Below are positions 10,043 through 20,640 of a stretch of DNA of 64,000 nt, in pieces (within the stretch, counting starts at the first letter, position 1; each line of letters starts with the position of its first letter). The stretch is from Histomonas meleagridis. Its lineage: Eukaryota > Parabasalia > Tritrichomonadida > Dientamoebidae. The position numbers were made by a program, and so were the translations under genes. The stretch lies in the NCBI GenBank assembly GCA_020186115.1, contig WSYJ01000033.1, positions 417,983 through 481,982 on the forward strand, read 5' to 3'. Under the pieces are notes generated by a model. That model saw only the letters and a program-made list of their open reading frames with translations, did not search any database and was not told where the DNA came from.

Positions 10043-10844
10043 TTTTAAACAAATAAGTAAAGTACTCAAAGCAAATCAAATTAATTATCTGGCCAACTAT
10101 GAACCGATCATTTCTAATTCAAAAACAAAAATTTTGAAAATGATTTGATCATCCTGTTTCAACCAACTTAAGAGAGTTTCATCTTGTTATTCTGTTGTTG
10201 ATTACTAACCATTTAAGGTTTAATCATAAGTTAAATATACATTAATTAATAATTATACTTGCTACTATTAAAAATATCATTATCAATGATCAATGATCGA
10301 GAATTACCACAACACCTTTTTAAATTTATATTTTAAAATTTCCAATTATATAGATGAAAATATCATATAAGCAAAAAAAATTCTAAAAATGTAACATATA
10401 TTTGTTATTATCATATCATTAAAATTTATATCGCTTCTTTATTAATTTTGACTTTCATCGATATATAAAATGTGAAGTGAAATAATAATTTCTTACAGCG
10501 CAATTTCCAATGTTTCCTCGAACTTGAATTCATAATTTTGGGTTAATATCAGCGATATTAATAGGTTTTCCCATTTCTGGAGTTTGGTCGAAATTTGTTT
10601 TGATAAACAGAAAATAATCACAATGAAAGTTATAAGTTAAATTTGATGTAAAATTTAAGTTTTTTGGCCTTAACGTAAATTTTGTTTTCTAATTCACATA
10701 TTTTTCACTAATTAACATAAAAATTGCTATATATAACTTTTTTTTGCGATCACAATGTTTTAAATTTTAAAAATTCTTTCCATATATTATTTTGAAATTT
10801 TAAATTTAAGATTAAAATAAATATTAAATATAACATTAAATATT
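10043..10844. other. intergenic, no gene recognised
   Basis: Very AT-rich spacer of about 800 bp between Rpn11 and an ankyrin remnant. No domain-like frame, RNA gene or repeat could be supported. Confidence 0.55.
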
Positions 10845-11115
10845 TTCAGCATTAATATCAATTCCTTCATGTTCAAGAAGTAATTTAACTATTTTTGTTG
10901 TGACATTATCAGATACTCTCATTTGTGCTTTATCAAATAATTTAAATAATTTCCAAATATTATTTAGAATTTCTAAGTTATTTAAATAAATATTAAATAA
11001 AACAAATAAATATCTTTAGTATTAACATCAATTCCTTCCTTCTCAAGAAGTAATCTAATTATTTGTTCATAACCTTTTTTAGATGCGAATAAGTTCTGTT
11101 TTAAGGGGTATTATT
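10845..11115 (-). pseudogene. two-unit ankyrin remnant
   Basis: The complement encodes two ankyrin pieces ending in KIVKLLLE-like and IIRLLLE-like helices and GIDINAE/GIDVNTKD turns. The matching landmarks (ATTAATATCA and ATTAACATCA) start at 10851 and 11021, exactly 170 bp apart, as in the 5.8-7.6 kb array. There is no start, no head domain and no continuous frame, so this is a detached relic of the same family. Confidence 0.7.
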
Positions 11116-11243
11116 TTGACAATTATTTAGAAATATTAAATATCATAAAAAATCTATGTTAACCTATTGCCCTCCCATGGTGCACCATTCAAAAAGTCGA
11201 CATCACCAAAAATGACAATACACTTTTTTAGGGTTGACGATTC

Positions 11244-12575
11244 ATGATTAATGAAGATATTCCATTGATTAAGAACATTACTTTGATGGGTCCTATTCCC
11301 GATGGGTTTCTCTACAAGGAAGGAAATTACATAAAGCCAGGAAATGTCTGGATTTGGGGTCATCCATCCACATATCTTGGAGTAAAAGGCGACTCAGAGA
11401 AAGACGTATGTTATCCAGTACAAATTACATCATTAAAAAACATTGTTTATTGTGATTGTAGCTCAACTGAAACAGGAGTTGTTACAAAAGAAGGATTTCT
11501 GTACACATGGGGATCTAATTACAAGCATAGATTGCTTCAAGATATTGACGACACTATTTACAGCTCACCAACCAAAGTTTCTTCACTTTCAAATGTTTCC
11601 ATATTTCATATATCCGAAACTCATTCTTGTGTTATTTTAAATGATGGGACATGTCTTTTATGGGGGTCAACTCTTCACGGAGCCCTTGGAAATGGAGAAG
11701 ATGGTATTAATGTTATTCGAAAACCAATTCCTGCGGTTTATAATGGCGAAATAATTAAAGTATCACAAGCATGTCTTTCATACTGTTCAACAATGCTTCT
11801 TAGTTACGAAGGAGAAATTTTTGTTTCCGGTTCGAATGAATATGGAAAAATTGGTCTTGGAAAATCCATTGAAAAAACAACACACTTTACCAAACTCCCA
11901 TTCCCTCCATGCCGCTACATATCAATGGGCTCACTTTACACATTAATTATTACATTTGATAATGAAGTTTTAGGATTTGGAATTGGCAAAAACGGGAATT
12001 TAGGAATTGGGAAGAGGGTAAATATACAGTACGAACCAATTCGAATTACTTTTCCTACAACTGCCCCAATAATTAAAGTATGTGCATCAATTGAAGAAAA
12101 TACCCCAACAACAATTCCAATATCTCAAATTGATGGGAATGAAGGCCCGACAAGTTTTGCATGTGATTTGGAAGGGAGAATTTATGGGTTTGGCTCATCG
12201 CATAAAGGGAAACTCGGAAATTTTGAAAATAAAGTATTGAATCCGCGTAACGGCGATGAACTTTCACCGTTTTTGATCGGAAGCATCACACGGGACACAA
12301 AGAGGAAAAATTGTTATTTCCAAGGCGAAGAAGTTATTCAAGTAATTTCTTGTCATATACATTCAGCTGCTTTGACGAAAAGTGGTAAACTTTACACTTG
12401 GGGATGTGGAAGCGGAGGAAGGATTGGACAGGACGGGTTTATATTTAAGGGAAGAAAAAGAAGACTGAAGTTTTACCAAAGCAAACCAACGGCTATTGAG
12501 ACATTTGCAAGAAATAAAACTTTTGTTTGTTTTGCTGCATCAGCAAGAAGCCACATGATTTGCATCGGGAAATAG
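11244..12575 (+). CDS. RCC1-repeat protein
   Basis: A 443-residue protein made of RCC1-type blades: WIWGHPSTYLG, LYTWGSNYKHRLL, LLWGSTLHGALGNG, IFVSGSNEYGKIGLG, VLGFGIGKNGNLGIG, IYGFGSSHKGKLGN and LYTWGCGSGGRIGQ. The repeats suggest a seven-bladed propeller. True RCC1 is the chromatin-bound Ran exchange factor, but many RCC1-repeat proteins do other jobs. The long loop between blades five and six and the degenerate blade signatures argue for a RCC1-like protein rather than RCC1 itself. It has no extra domain and no signal peptide. Confidence 0.8.
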   Translation: MINEDIPLIKNITLMGPIPDGFLYKEGNYIKPGNVWIWGHPSTYLGVKGDSEKDVCYPVQITSLKNIVYCDCSSTETGVVTKEGFLYTWGSNYKHRLLQDIDDTIYSSPTKVSSLSNVSIFHISETHSCVILNDGTCLLWGSTLHGALGNGEDGINVIRKPIPAVYNGEIIKVSQACLSYCSTMLLSYEGEIFVSGSNEYGKIGLGKSIEKTTHFTKLPFPPCRYISMGSLYTLIITFDNEVLGFGIGKNGNLGIGKRVNIQYEPIRITFPTTAPIIKVCASIEENTPTTIPISQIDGNEGPTSFACDLEGRIYGFGSSHKGKLGNFENKVLNPRNGDELSPFLIGSITRDTKRKNCYFQGEEVIQVISCHIHSAALTKSGKLYTWGCGSGGRIGQDGFIFKGRKRRLKFYQSKPTAIETFARNKTFVCFAASARSHMICIGK

Positions 12576-12938
12576 AGACGAACTTAAATGGTAAAATTTA
12601 ACTTGTGCGGATAAATTAATTTAAACATTCTTTTTGAAATTTCATATTTGAGTTTCCAAACACCGCTTACTAATAAGTGCCTTTGATAGATCATTGCATG
12701 TTCATGTGAATAGTTAGGAATGAACAATTGTTAATAAATTAATTTCTTTATGTGAAATGATTTTATTGATTCGATTAATAAGCTTAGATATTAAAGGGTG
12801 AACTTGTGTGTTGGCTCAAGGATGTTCTTCTTTTAAAAGAAGAACAATATTGTTTTTTGTTACTTCTAAGCATTGAGCGATTTTTGGGCCACCCTGAAAA
12901 AAACGTTGGAAAAATAGAACGATAGTATCAGACAACCA
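12576..12938. other. intergenic spacer
   Basis: About 360 bp between the RCC1-like gene and the Rab-like gene, both on the plus strand. An AAACGTT sequence lies at 12902-12908, 30 bp ahead of the next start. Nothing else is recognised. Confidence 0.5.
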
Positions 12939-13502
12939 ATGGATGAATGCAAGAAGATTATCGTTGTTGGAGAGGCATCAGTTGGGAAAACATCCATTCT
13001 AAATAGGTGGCTTCACGATTGTTTTTCGTTTGAAACCGCCCCAACAATTGGTGCTGGAATGTCTCCTATGGAAATTAATGTCGACGGAAACCCTCAATTA
13101 TTCCACGTATGGGATACAGCAGGGACTCCGCAATTTCGATCAGTTGTACCTATGTATTGCCGGCAAGCTGCAATTGCTATCATAGTGTTTGATATAACAA
13201 AGCGAAACACGTTTGAAAAAATACCGGAATGGGTGTCTTTTGTTCGGGAAAATGCAAGTCCGGTTTTTGTTCTTGTTGGAAATAAAATTGATTTAGAAGA
13301 TGAAAGAGATGTTCAAAAAGCAGAAGAAGAACAAACAGCAGAATCCATAGGGTGTAAATGCGTTGAAGTTAGTGCATGTACAAACGAAGGAATGAAACTT
13401 TTTATTGAAGAAATGGAAAATGCTGCCCGAGATTCTCTAAGAACTTTCGTAAAATCGCAAAGCAAACAAATAGAAATAAGCAAGCCGGGGTGTAATTGCT
13501 AA
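12939..13502 (+). CDS. Rab-like small GTPase with altered G3 motif
   Basis: A 187-residue protein. G1 is GEASVGKTS (residues 11-19), the effector threonine sits in APTIGAG, G4 is GNKID, G5 is VSAC, and the C-terminus GCNC fits prenylation. The G3 motif reads WDTAGTPQF: the position normally held by the catalytic glutamine (DTAGQE) is threonine, and the following residue is proline. In Ras-family proteins loss of this glutamine greatly lowers intrinsic hydrolysis, so this Rab may be slow-cycling or rely on an unusual GAP. The rest of the fold is complete, so the change is unlikely to mean decay. The subtype is not assigned. Confidence 0.85.
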   Translation: MDECKKIIVVGEASVGKTSILNRWLHDCFSFETAPTIGAGMSPMEINVDGNPQLFHVWDTAGTPQFRSVVPMYCRQAAIAIIVFDITKRNTFEKIPEWVSFVRENASPVFVLVGNKIDLEDERDVQKAEEEQTAESIGCKCVEVSACTNEGMKLFIEEMENAARDSLRTFVKSQSKQIEISKPGCNC

Positions 13503-13665
13503 TGATTTCGGTAAGAAATTATTCATTTTTTTAATATCAGAAAATATTATGTAATCTAGAATACAATAGAGTAAAATATTAAACAACTCAAAAGTATTTG
13601 TTGAAAATTGTGTTTTCGATGATTTGGAAAAATTGGAAGATTTCAAATGAACTTTTAAGAACATA

Positions 13666-14112
13666 TTACAACTGAGTGTATTGAGAGTGCATGGACAAGA
13701 ATTTGTCTTTAAGCTTGTCCCATCCGGATTGTGATTGTTGTGGATTAAGAATAGGAATATCTTCACTTTCTGGTAAATCAGATGAAATTGAAGGATCAGT
13801 TCCAAGGGGGACTAAGTCAGCTTCTGTCTGTAATGGAGTAAAATTATCCAAATTTGCTTGAACTTTTTCCCATTTAATACCTTTTGGCCAACGGAGAAAA
13901 TCATCCGGAAATATATGATCTTGCGATCTATGTGGCTTCGTGTTAGTAGTGCTTTTTTGAGTTGGAACGCTTGGTTGAGGTGCTGGGATCCTAAGAAGTT
14001 TATTAACTGCAGATTCAACTACACCACGGCATTCTCTGAGGACCCTCCTAATTGTTTCAGGAGAGTGGTTTGGGAACATTTCTTGAAGGGAGCGAAGAGC
14101 GCTCGAAGACAT
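13666..14112 (-). CDS. CUE-domain protein
   Basis: A 148-residue protein. Residues 5-42 form a CUE domain: SLQEMFPNHSPETIRRVL followed by VVESAVNKLL, with the MFP and LL residues that contact ubiquitin. The rest is polar and serine/proline rich with WPKGIKWEKV and a C-terminal WDKLKDKFLSMHS helix. CUE domains bind mono-ubiquitin and occur in ERAD and endosomal adaptors. There is no transmembrane segment. The start is clear, with no longer in-frame ATG. Nearby Rpn11 and proteasome beta7 also belong to ubiquitin biology but are independent units. Confidence 0.75.
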   Translation of the reverse strand: MSSSALRSLQEMFPNHSPETIRRVLRECRGVVESAVNKLLRIPAPQPSVPTQKSTTNTKPHRSQDHIFPDDFLRWPKGIKWEKVQANLDNFTPLQTEADLVPLGTDPSISSDLPESEDIPILNPQQSQSGWDKLKDKFLSMHSQYTQL

Positions 14113-14125
14113 AATATTTTATGCG

Positions 14126-14144
14126 AACGTTTACTGTTAACGTT
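14126..14144. promoter_or_regulatory. paired AACGTT motifs upstream of the CUE gene
   Basis: AACGTTTACTGTTAACGTT lies 14-32 bp upstream of the CUE start on the reverse strand. It contains two AACGTT cores in a near-palindromic arrangement. It belongs to the AACG-type motifs seen near other starts. A regulatory role is inference. Confidence 0.3.
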
Positions 14145-14291
14145 CTCATTTGTAATAAAAAATTAAAAATTAAAAATTAAAAAAAGATTATCTGAATTAC
14201 ATTTATTCATAAAAACACCGGCGCCCGCTGAGAAAATAAAAAAAAATAAATTAAAATATTAAAATGCAGTAAATAATATCATATATACATA

Positions 14292-14639
14292 TTAATATGA
14301 TGTTTCAAAAAATCCAAACAGCCAGTTTGAGATAGAATGTACAAAGCTTATTATAAACCTTGAAGTTTTTCGAATGGTTGTTTCTTTTTGTGGTGAAATA
14401 TGATAAATACTTTGGGCAGAAATTCTTGTTGAATCAGCTAAGAGCTGGCACTTTGTGGAGAGCTTGCTAATATTATCCATACACTCGAAAATATCATAGG
14501 TACTCTGTTCAATATCGAATAGATTTTGGTCAATACAAGCTGAAAAAAAGCCAACTTCTTTAGATTTCCCTTCTACCTCCTGCATGTTATTTTCATCAAT
14601 CTTTTTCTTAAATTCATCAATCCAATCATTAATTTCCAT
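14292..14639 (-). CDS. small protein with C-terminal hydrophobic segment, unknown
   Basis: A 115-residue protein with a charged N-terminus (WIDEFKKKIDENN), a central helical region with several cysteines, and a hydrophobic C-terminal stretch FIISFVHSISNWLFGFF six residues from the end of that helix. The layout is that of a tail-anchored or amphipathic-tail protein, such as a divergent SNARE or a small organelle-membrane factor, but no heptad zero-layer residue can be placed with confidence. It lies 135 bp from the divergent beta7 gene. I do not recognise the family. Confidence 0.5.
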   Translation of the reverse strand: MEINDWIDEFKKKIDENNMQEVEGKSKEVGFFSACIDQNLFDIEQSTYDIFECMDNISKLSTKCQLLADSTRISAQSIYHISPQKETTIRKTSRFIISFVHSISNWLFGFFETSY

Positions 14640-14774
14640 TTGATTTTATTGTGGAATTAATCCGACATGTGATGTAAAATAATTAAACATACAAAAAGAT
14701 TTAACGTGCGTTTCTTTTCGACCCGCCCAATTTTTTTTTTGTGAAATTGACAAGGTATGTTCGAACAATTTTAA

Positions 14775-15443
14775 ATGAGTCAACCAATTCAAGATGTTCA
14801 AAACCCAATCACCTCAGCGAGCTCTATAGTCGGAATAAAGTATGACAATGGTATCCTTTTAGCATCAGACAAAGCAGTTTCATATGGAAGTTGCTTTAAA
14901 TTTGCAAATGTATCACATTTTCATCAACTTACTCCATATCTCATTATTGGTTGCTCAGGCGAAATGGCTGATTTTCAAGAACTTATTGATTCTCTTACTA
15001 GTATTGTTCGTAAATATGAATGTGCACATAATGGAGAAGATCTGACACCATCCGAAGTTAGCAACTATATCAAAAGACTTATGTACCAAAAGAGATCAAA
15101 ATTAAATCCTTTAGTTATGAGGTGTATTCTTGCTGGTGTTAATCCAGATGGCTCTTTTTATTTGACATCTACTGATTTATATGGATCACAATGGGAAGAT
15201 GATTATGTTGCCTCTGGATATGCAGCTCACATCCAAGGCTTACAACTTCAGAATGCGGTCAAAAAAACACGTGAAGAGGTCTACGAAGCTATCAAACAAA
15301 TATTTGTCGGGTTAACTGCTCGTCACTCAGTTATGGCTGGGCCAATAGAGTTCATTGATGTTACAACGAATGGCATACATTTTGAGGATCCAGTTGAGAT
15401 TCAACCAAATTGGGAAATTATTGATGCTACTTGGGATGAGTAA
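14775..15443 (+). CDS. PSMB4: 20S proteasome subunit beta7 (PSMB4-like)
   Basis: A 222-residue Ntn-hydrolase fold protein. It opens with NPITSASSIVGIKYDNGILLASD, as in beta7 (NPITTGTS pattern), then SYGSCFKFANVSHF, LIIGCSGEMADFQEL, the RSKLNPLVMRCILAG segment typical of beta7, and ASGYAAH. Position 1 of the mature chain is not a catalytic threonine of an active subunit. The beta7 subunit is non-catalytic, sits in the inner rings and helps join half-proteasomes through its C-terminal tail, here WEIIDATWDE. The ATG at 14775 gives the short pro-segment expected. Confidence 0.9.
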   Translation: MSQPIQDVQNPITSASSIVGIKYDNGILLASDKAVSYGSCFKFANVSHFHQLTPYLIIGCSGEMADFQELIDSLTSIVRKYECAHNGEDLTPSEVSNYIKRLMYQKRSKLNPLVMRCILAGVNPDGSFYLTSTDLYGSQWEDDYVASGYAAHIQGLQLQNAVKKTREEVYEAIKQIFVGLTARHSVMAGPIEFIDVTTNGIHFEDPVEIQPNWEIIDATWDE

Positions 15444-15523
15444 ATAATTCATTTTTTTGCAATTAATTGGTTTCGTGTAAATTTTGGATAAATATGAAAA
15501 TGGAAATATATCATTTTATAGAT

Positions 15524-15907
15524 TTAAAATTCGACACTGACAACGGTCTTGTCGGGATTTGGTTGGAATAGACGTGGGAATATCCAGACCCAAAACACCA
15601 GTGCTGCAACAGCAATGATTCCAACACATACGCCGACGATAATTTTTGTTGTTGTGGGAAAACTAAGTGATGAAAGGTCCTTACACTGGGTAGTACCATT
15701 TGGAATCCAAAGAACACAATTTGAGCCATACGGTCCTGCAAAATCTCCAGGAAGACATGCTTGGTTATCATTGCACCATCCACAACTAAAATTGGCGTCT
15801 TCTGCCTGGCTAATGCAATTCATACAATCAGTTCCATTTAATGCCATGCAATATTCTTCAACTGTAATTATTGATGAAGCAAAAGAGAAGAGCGCAAAAA
15901 ACCACAT
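15524..15907 (-). CDS. small type I membrane protein with cysteine-rich PSI-like domain
   Basis: A 127-residue protein with an N-terminal signal peptide (FFALFSFASSIITV), a cysteine-rich ectodomain (CMALNGTDCMNCISQ, CGWCNDNQACLPG, a later C-V-L-W and C-K-D) and one membrane span (IIVGVCVGIIAVAALVFWVW). A short tail ends in SVEF. The C-x5-C-x2-C and C-G-W-C spacing resembles PSI/plexin repeats. Two N-glycosylation sequons (NGT, NFS) support an extracellular location. Function is unknown. Confidence 0.65.
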   Translation of the reverse strand: MWFFALFSFASSIITVEEYCMALNGTDCMNCISQAEDANFSCGWCNDNQACLPGDFAGPYGSNCVLWIPNGTTQCKDLSSLSFPTTTKIIVGVCVGIIAVAALVFWVWIFPRLFQPNPDKTVVSVEF

Positions 15908-16606
15908 TAAACGATAGCCTCAAAATTGAACCGAAAGAGCACTTTTTGTATTGTTATATTTGTGGTTAACCGTTCAACTATAGGGCAAAACAGTTAACTT
16001 TTTCTATTTTAAAGAATTATTCAAGTTGGCATTCAGGCATCAATATGAAGATTTTCATGAATAATTAATAAAACATAATTTTGTCTTGATTCTTGTATTG
16101 AAAATTTTTATGAGTACAAAATGATATTGGATAAATTTTCTTATGAAAGTCGCACTCCAGTAAATTGAATAAAAAACGATTAAATCCAGTACATGTAAAC
16201 GGTCGCCACCGAAAAAATATCATTTTGTTATTAATAAATCAATGCATATTAATAATTTTAATTTGTAAACTCACAAAATATTTTTATTAATGCTCTTTGT
16301 TAATTACTTGATTATCTTAATTCTTTTGATCAATTTCAATTTGAATTAAAAAGTTAAGATATTTCTTCGTTACATTTTTTAGAATTATATAATCTTTCTA
16401 AATTTTCCATTAATTTTGATTCATATTCAGTTAATATTGATTAATTATCATAATAACATGATAATTAATTCAAATTGATGCCAAACACGCATAATTAATT
16501 TTATTTATAGTGGGGACGTAAAAAGTCCCATCCATCCAAATTTTTTTATTCGGTTAACTATATATTTAAATTTAAAATGATTATGAATAAAAATTAAGAT
16601 TAATTG
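15908..16606. other. intergenic, with shared GTAAACGGTCGCC motif
   Basis: About 700 bp of AT-rich DNA up to the edge of the mobile unit at 16607. The 13-mer GTAAACGGTCGCC at 16195-16207 is the reverse complement of 2424-2436. TTAACCGTTCAA lies at 15966-15977, about 60 bp upstream of the membrane-protein start. No gene is recognised. Confidence 0.5.
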
Positions 16607-17960
16607 TGGAAATATATCTATCAACCTCATCAATTTCGTCATTCCTTAGTGATGCATAATGAAGCGATGGATTTAATCCAAGTGCTAATTATAAATCCAG
16701 ACGATATTTTTCACAGGTCATTTCCCACCTTAATATCATCGATTGATCGAATGCTTTCACTGCATCCCTCCATTCAGGATGAATATTCAGCTGATGAACA
16801 AGATCACTGATGAATCGAAAAGATTGTATCACGAATGATCTCGATCCAAAACAATCTCTTTCTAAGTTTAATGATACTTCTTTGAATTTCTATAGTACAC
16901 TTAGTAGTGCTTTTGTTTTATCCCAGAAATCATCTGGAGGAGGTGCTGTACCATTACTTGTGAGAAATTGTATTATTAATGGTTGCAAAGCATTAACTGC
17001 TTTAACCATTGAATAAATACTATACCATCTAGTTTCTGTATAAGATGGAATAGATATTACATGAGATCCATTCATTATTTTACAGAACTGCCTAAACACT
17101 GTACTACTTCCAAGATCTCTTTGAATCTCTTTGATGTCATCAAATGCATTACCTGCAGCTGTAATAAAATCTTGTAATATAAGATTCAATATATGACAGT
17201 AACATGGTGACCATTTTATTTGAAGCATATCACTCGTAGCTTTCATCACAGGCGCTGAGTCACTAACCATATCTGCTATTTGATTATTTTCAATATTATA
17301 TTGGCTAAGGCATTCCTTTGTGATATTTGATAGTACTTGAGCTGTAGCATGCATTTCTTCAATTGGTACAAGATTCAAAGTATGAATGTTATAATTTCCT
17401 GGGAATTGACAGTGTACTTGAATACCTAGAAATTTTCTGCACATTTTGTCATTCCATTCATCCATTGAAAGACAGATTTTCTAAGCATGAGGTAATCTTG
17501 AGCCCATTATATTCCTGATTGTATCAGCTGTAGAAGAGCAGAATGATGCAAGATCTTTTCGTGTATGTATACCTGGAAACAGTTGTGCAATAATATCATT
17601 ATCTAAAATTCTGAACGGTAATCCAGATGTTAATATGAATAATCTGAATAATCGATTTCTTTCATTGTTAGATAGTTCTAATTGTTCTTCGATAAGTTCA
17701 TGGTGTTTATGTTTGATGTGATTGTTTAAGTTTCCAATTGTGGCATTCATTGAATGCCATGAATTGCACCGTGTACAATAGAAATGAAAAGTATCAATTG
17801 TTGGAGGGATCGTTTCTATGTTTGTAATTAAGACAATAATGAATAAATATTTTATATTTCTTGACCAACCATTTATAATAATCGAATGCGGATGATTTGT
17901 AATTTCTAGGTCAATTGATAGGTCTGCTGCTTGAGAGAAATGCTTATAACTATTTATCAT
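16607..17960 (-). pseudogene. hAT-like transposase, copy 1 (broken)
   Basis: The ATG is complemented at 17958-17960. The first part has a BED/C2H2-like zinc finger (FYCTRCNS, then HIKHKHHE). An in-frame TAG at 17481-17483 interrupts it, and the same frame resumes five codons later with MDEWND. The second part has the hAT signatures SDSAPVMKA, CYCHILNLIL and ETRWYSIYSM. Further stops follow at 16890 and in the C-terminal dimerisation part, where NDEIDEVDRYI is still readable. hAT transposases cut and paste DNA via an RNase-H-like core. Copy 1 keeps a CYCH segment lost from copies 2 and 3. It is cut off at 16607. Confidence 0.8.
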
Positions 17961-18166
17961 TAATAAAAGTGAGATCAATAAGGGCAATATTTATATTCTT
18001 CTTATCACAATTTCGATAACGATATCTTTGAATGATTTTTAATCGACCAGAACCGTTAATTTATCGATAAAATCAATTAATATCGATAAAAATAAACCGT
18101 TTTTATCGATGTTAAATCGAAAAAATCGTTTATCGAATTCAATTGATCAATCGAAAGCCGATTATA

Positions 18167-19640
18167 TTATTTTCACATCATGTTGATTATTTTCGGGGAA
18201 ATACGTTTCAATATGGCCGACCGTTTTCTATCGTAAATTTTGAAATATAAGATAAAAAAAACGAATTTTTTTTAAAGGAAGCATCCTTTAAATTCTATGT
18301 TGTAAAATGTTGTGTTCCAAGAAATATCGATATTTCTTATATGTACATTTTAATTTTTTTAATATAAAATAATATAAATAATTAAAAAGAGTATTTATTC
18401 AATTATGATTGGTATCATTTGAAATATCATAGGATAAAATTTGTATGAATTATTCAAATAATTTTGTACATTTTCCCTTGTAACATTTTGAATTGCATCA
18501 TTTATTGCTTCTTCAAGAACCTGAAACCGAACAACTCCATTTTTTCCCAAAAGGAAGATTAATCGTACCTAGAAGTATTTGATTTTTTGTCATGTAAATA
18601 TCTTTTTACATATGCTCTAATTTGACTTAAACATCTTTCAATTAAATTAAGATATGGGGAATATGGTGGTAGAAATAAAAGTACAAACTGAGCTTCTTGG
18701 CATAATTTAAGTAGTTCATATTGTCAATGAATTGAATAATTATCTAAAAATTAAGACAAATTTTTTGATTTGGTTATTTTGTTATTAAATCATTAATCAA
18801 ATTTTTTAAAATATTCTTCAAATTGAATTGCATCAACATTATTTGTTTCAGTTTCATGGTATACCCAACCATAATTTGGACTAACAGCTGCTAAAATATT
18901 GATTTTTCTACATCCATCGATTAATGATGATTGAACTGCTCTTCTTCCAAATTTAGATCTTCCCATATTTCTTCTTGTCAAAATTGTAAAATTTGATTCA
19001 TCAATGTAAATTTGTTGAATACTCTCTGATAAATTTGTCAATTGATTTAAATAATTTACTCGCTGTTGAATTATTTCTGGTGTATTTGCATTTGCAGAAA
19101 CATAGCGAAGCTTTTCATAAAAAAACAAAATTTCCATTCAAATGACAGTGAATTGTAGATAAAGATATTTGATCATTTGGTATTTCAAACTGTTCTAATA
19201 AAGCATTTTTGATTTCGAGAAGTGTTGATGCGCTGTTTTATCCCACATAATTTATAATAAATTCTTCCATTTCAGGAGTAACGATTTGATGATGAGAACA
19301 TCTTCTATTTAAAATTGGTGGACAATTAAAATTATTCTCCATAATTTGGTGAGTTCTTCTTCTAATTGTCCTTGAAGACATTCCAAGAGCTGATCCTACT
19401 ACATTAGGATCTTCACCATTCACAAATGTTTTTGTTAAAGCCTCTAAATCTTTGACACGAGGTATATATCTAGGCATACAAATTTTAAAATAATAAACAA
19501 ATACAACATTTTACAACATAGAATTTAAAAGATGCTTCACTCAAAAAAAATTCGGTTTTTTAATCTTGAATTTTTAGATTTATTATTAAAAACGGTTGGC
19601 CATTCTGAAACGGAAAATGGCCAACATGATGTGAAAATGG
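18167..19640 (-). mobile_element. Tc1/IS630-like DDE transposon, copy 1
   Basis: The element is flanked by TATA on both sides, as expected for TA target duplication. Its inverted repeats are about 140-150 bp and end in (TT/CC)ATTTTCACATCATG on one side and GATGTGAAAATGG on the other. Inside is a reverse-strand transposase in pieces: a helix-turn-helix part (19238-19477), a catalytic part with YIDESNFT (18793-19137), then LPPYSPYLNLIER around 18640. In-frame stops separate the pieces. It sits just upstream of the hAT-like coding region, in the same place as in copies 2 and 3. Confidence 0.85.
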
Positions 19641-20164
19641 TATAATCGAATATCGAACGATAATACGGTTATTTATCGATTTTTATCATTAAAAGCAAAC
19701 CGTTTCATCGATTTTTAACGATTCCCAACCCAGTGGCACTGGTTTAGTTGCCCGATGGTTTTTGGAAGTGACCATTTCATCAACAAAGATTTAAACAACA
19801 ATAATATTTCTCTTTACCCCCTTTTATAGATATTTTATACATTTTCGTTTTGAATTTCAACTTCCGATGCAGTTTGTTAAAAATTTTCCATGAATATAAA
19901 TTCTTCATTTAACGAACTCCGATATTTGACTACGTTTGTTGCCATATTTGATAGCTATCGTTGCTATATTTCAGTACATGGAAATGATCGGCGTTATTCA
20001 AATATAACAACAGACTTAGTTAAAACTGAACGATAAGATTTCCAATTGGAAATTGTTTGGTTTATTCTATAAAAAGTAGCACTTTTGTACTTCTAAGGAA
20101 TTATGATATGAAAAATAATCGTTGCAATATGGCACGATTTCCCCCGTTTGAAAGTGTCTAATTA

Positions 20165-20293
20165 AAATTAAACCAAATATTCTTCATGTCCAGATGTTTA
20201 GTAAATTTTTTTGATCCTAATTGTTATTTTATTATGACTTCATTTACAAGAGATCCTTCTAAAAGTGACACTTATTCAACTCCTATCGTTAGG
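20165..20293 (+). pseudogene. fragment of an unrecognised gene carried in the unit
   Basis: The frame beginning MSRCLVNFFDPNCYFI at 20186 and reaching STPIVR at 20290 is shared with the left arm (50402-50510 region, opposite strand) and the right arm (63898-64000). After STPIVR copy 1 diverges, while the left arm continues into a longer broken gene. It therefore looks like the head of a gene swept into the repeated segment. Function is unknown. Confidence 0.5.
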
Positions 20294-20640
20294 TGCGCCT
20301 TGCCCATTTTGTTCTATTTTTGCCAAAATAGAAAACACTATAAACTTTTTGATGAGATAAATATGATTTCGGATTGATATTTATTTTTTGATTTCAGCAG
20401 AATATAAATCCAAATATGGAAAAATTAATTATTTTGCTTTTGTATCTTCTTATAAAATTTTATTCGACTCTAGATAATCTTTTGGGGTTTGAGAAAGTTC
20501 AAACATCACTGAACTTAGAAATTTAGAATAAAAAAATATAATAAGTTATTAAATAAAATTATAACATTAGAATTCTACAAATTTATTCAAAAAAATATCT
20601 TTCATATAAAATTTTACAAAGAATTAAATCAAACTAATGA
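20294..20640. other. intergenic, nothing recognised
   Basis: AT-rich spacer between the end of the mobile unit and an ankyrin pseudogene. Short frames only. Confidence 0.5.

Larger units (their letters stand above)
16607..20293 (-). mobile_element. truncated composite transposon unit, copy 1
   Basis: This segment matches the two arms of the 50.4-64 kb palindrome. Similarity begins at 16607 inside the hAT-like coding region and ends at 20293, after CTCCTATCGTTAGG. It holds a reverse-strand hAT-like transposase, a Tc1/IS630-like element placed just upstream of it, and about 650 bp of outer sequence. The start inside a gene and the lack of the helicase element mean copy 1 is truncated or predates that insertion. 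It is more diverged than the arms are from each other. Confidence 0.85.

Noticed and set aside
16607-17960. A variant genetic code (TAA/TAG read as glutamine) in the transposase genes
   Set aside because: Several interrupting stops would fit glutamine, but at one site copy 1 has AGG (arginine) where copies 2 and 3 have TAG, the Tc1-like gene has a TGA, and host genes such as SmD3, RPL26 and PHF5A end properly at TAA or TAG. Ordinary decay of a shared ancestor explains it better.
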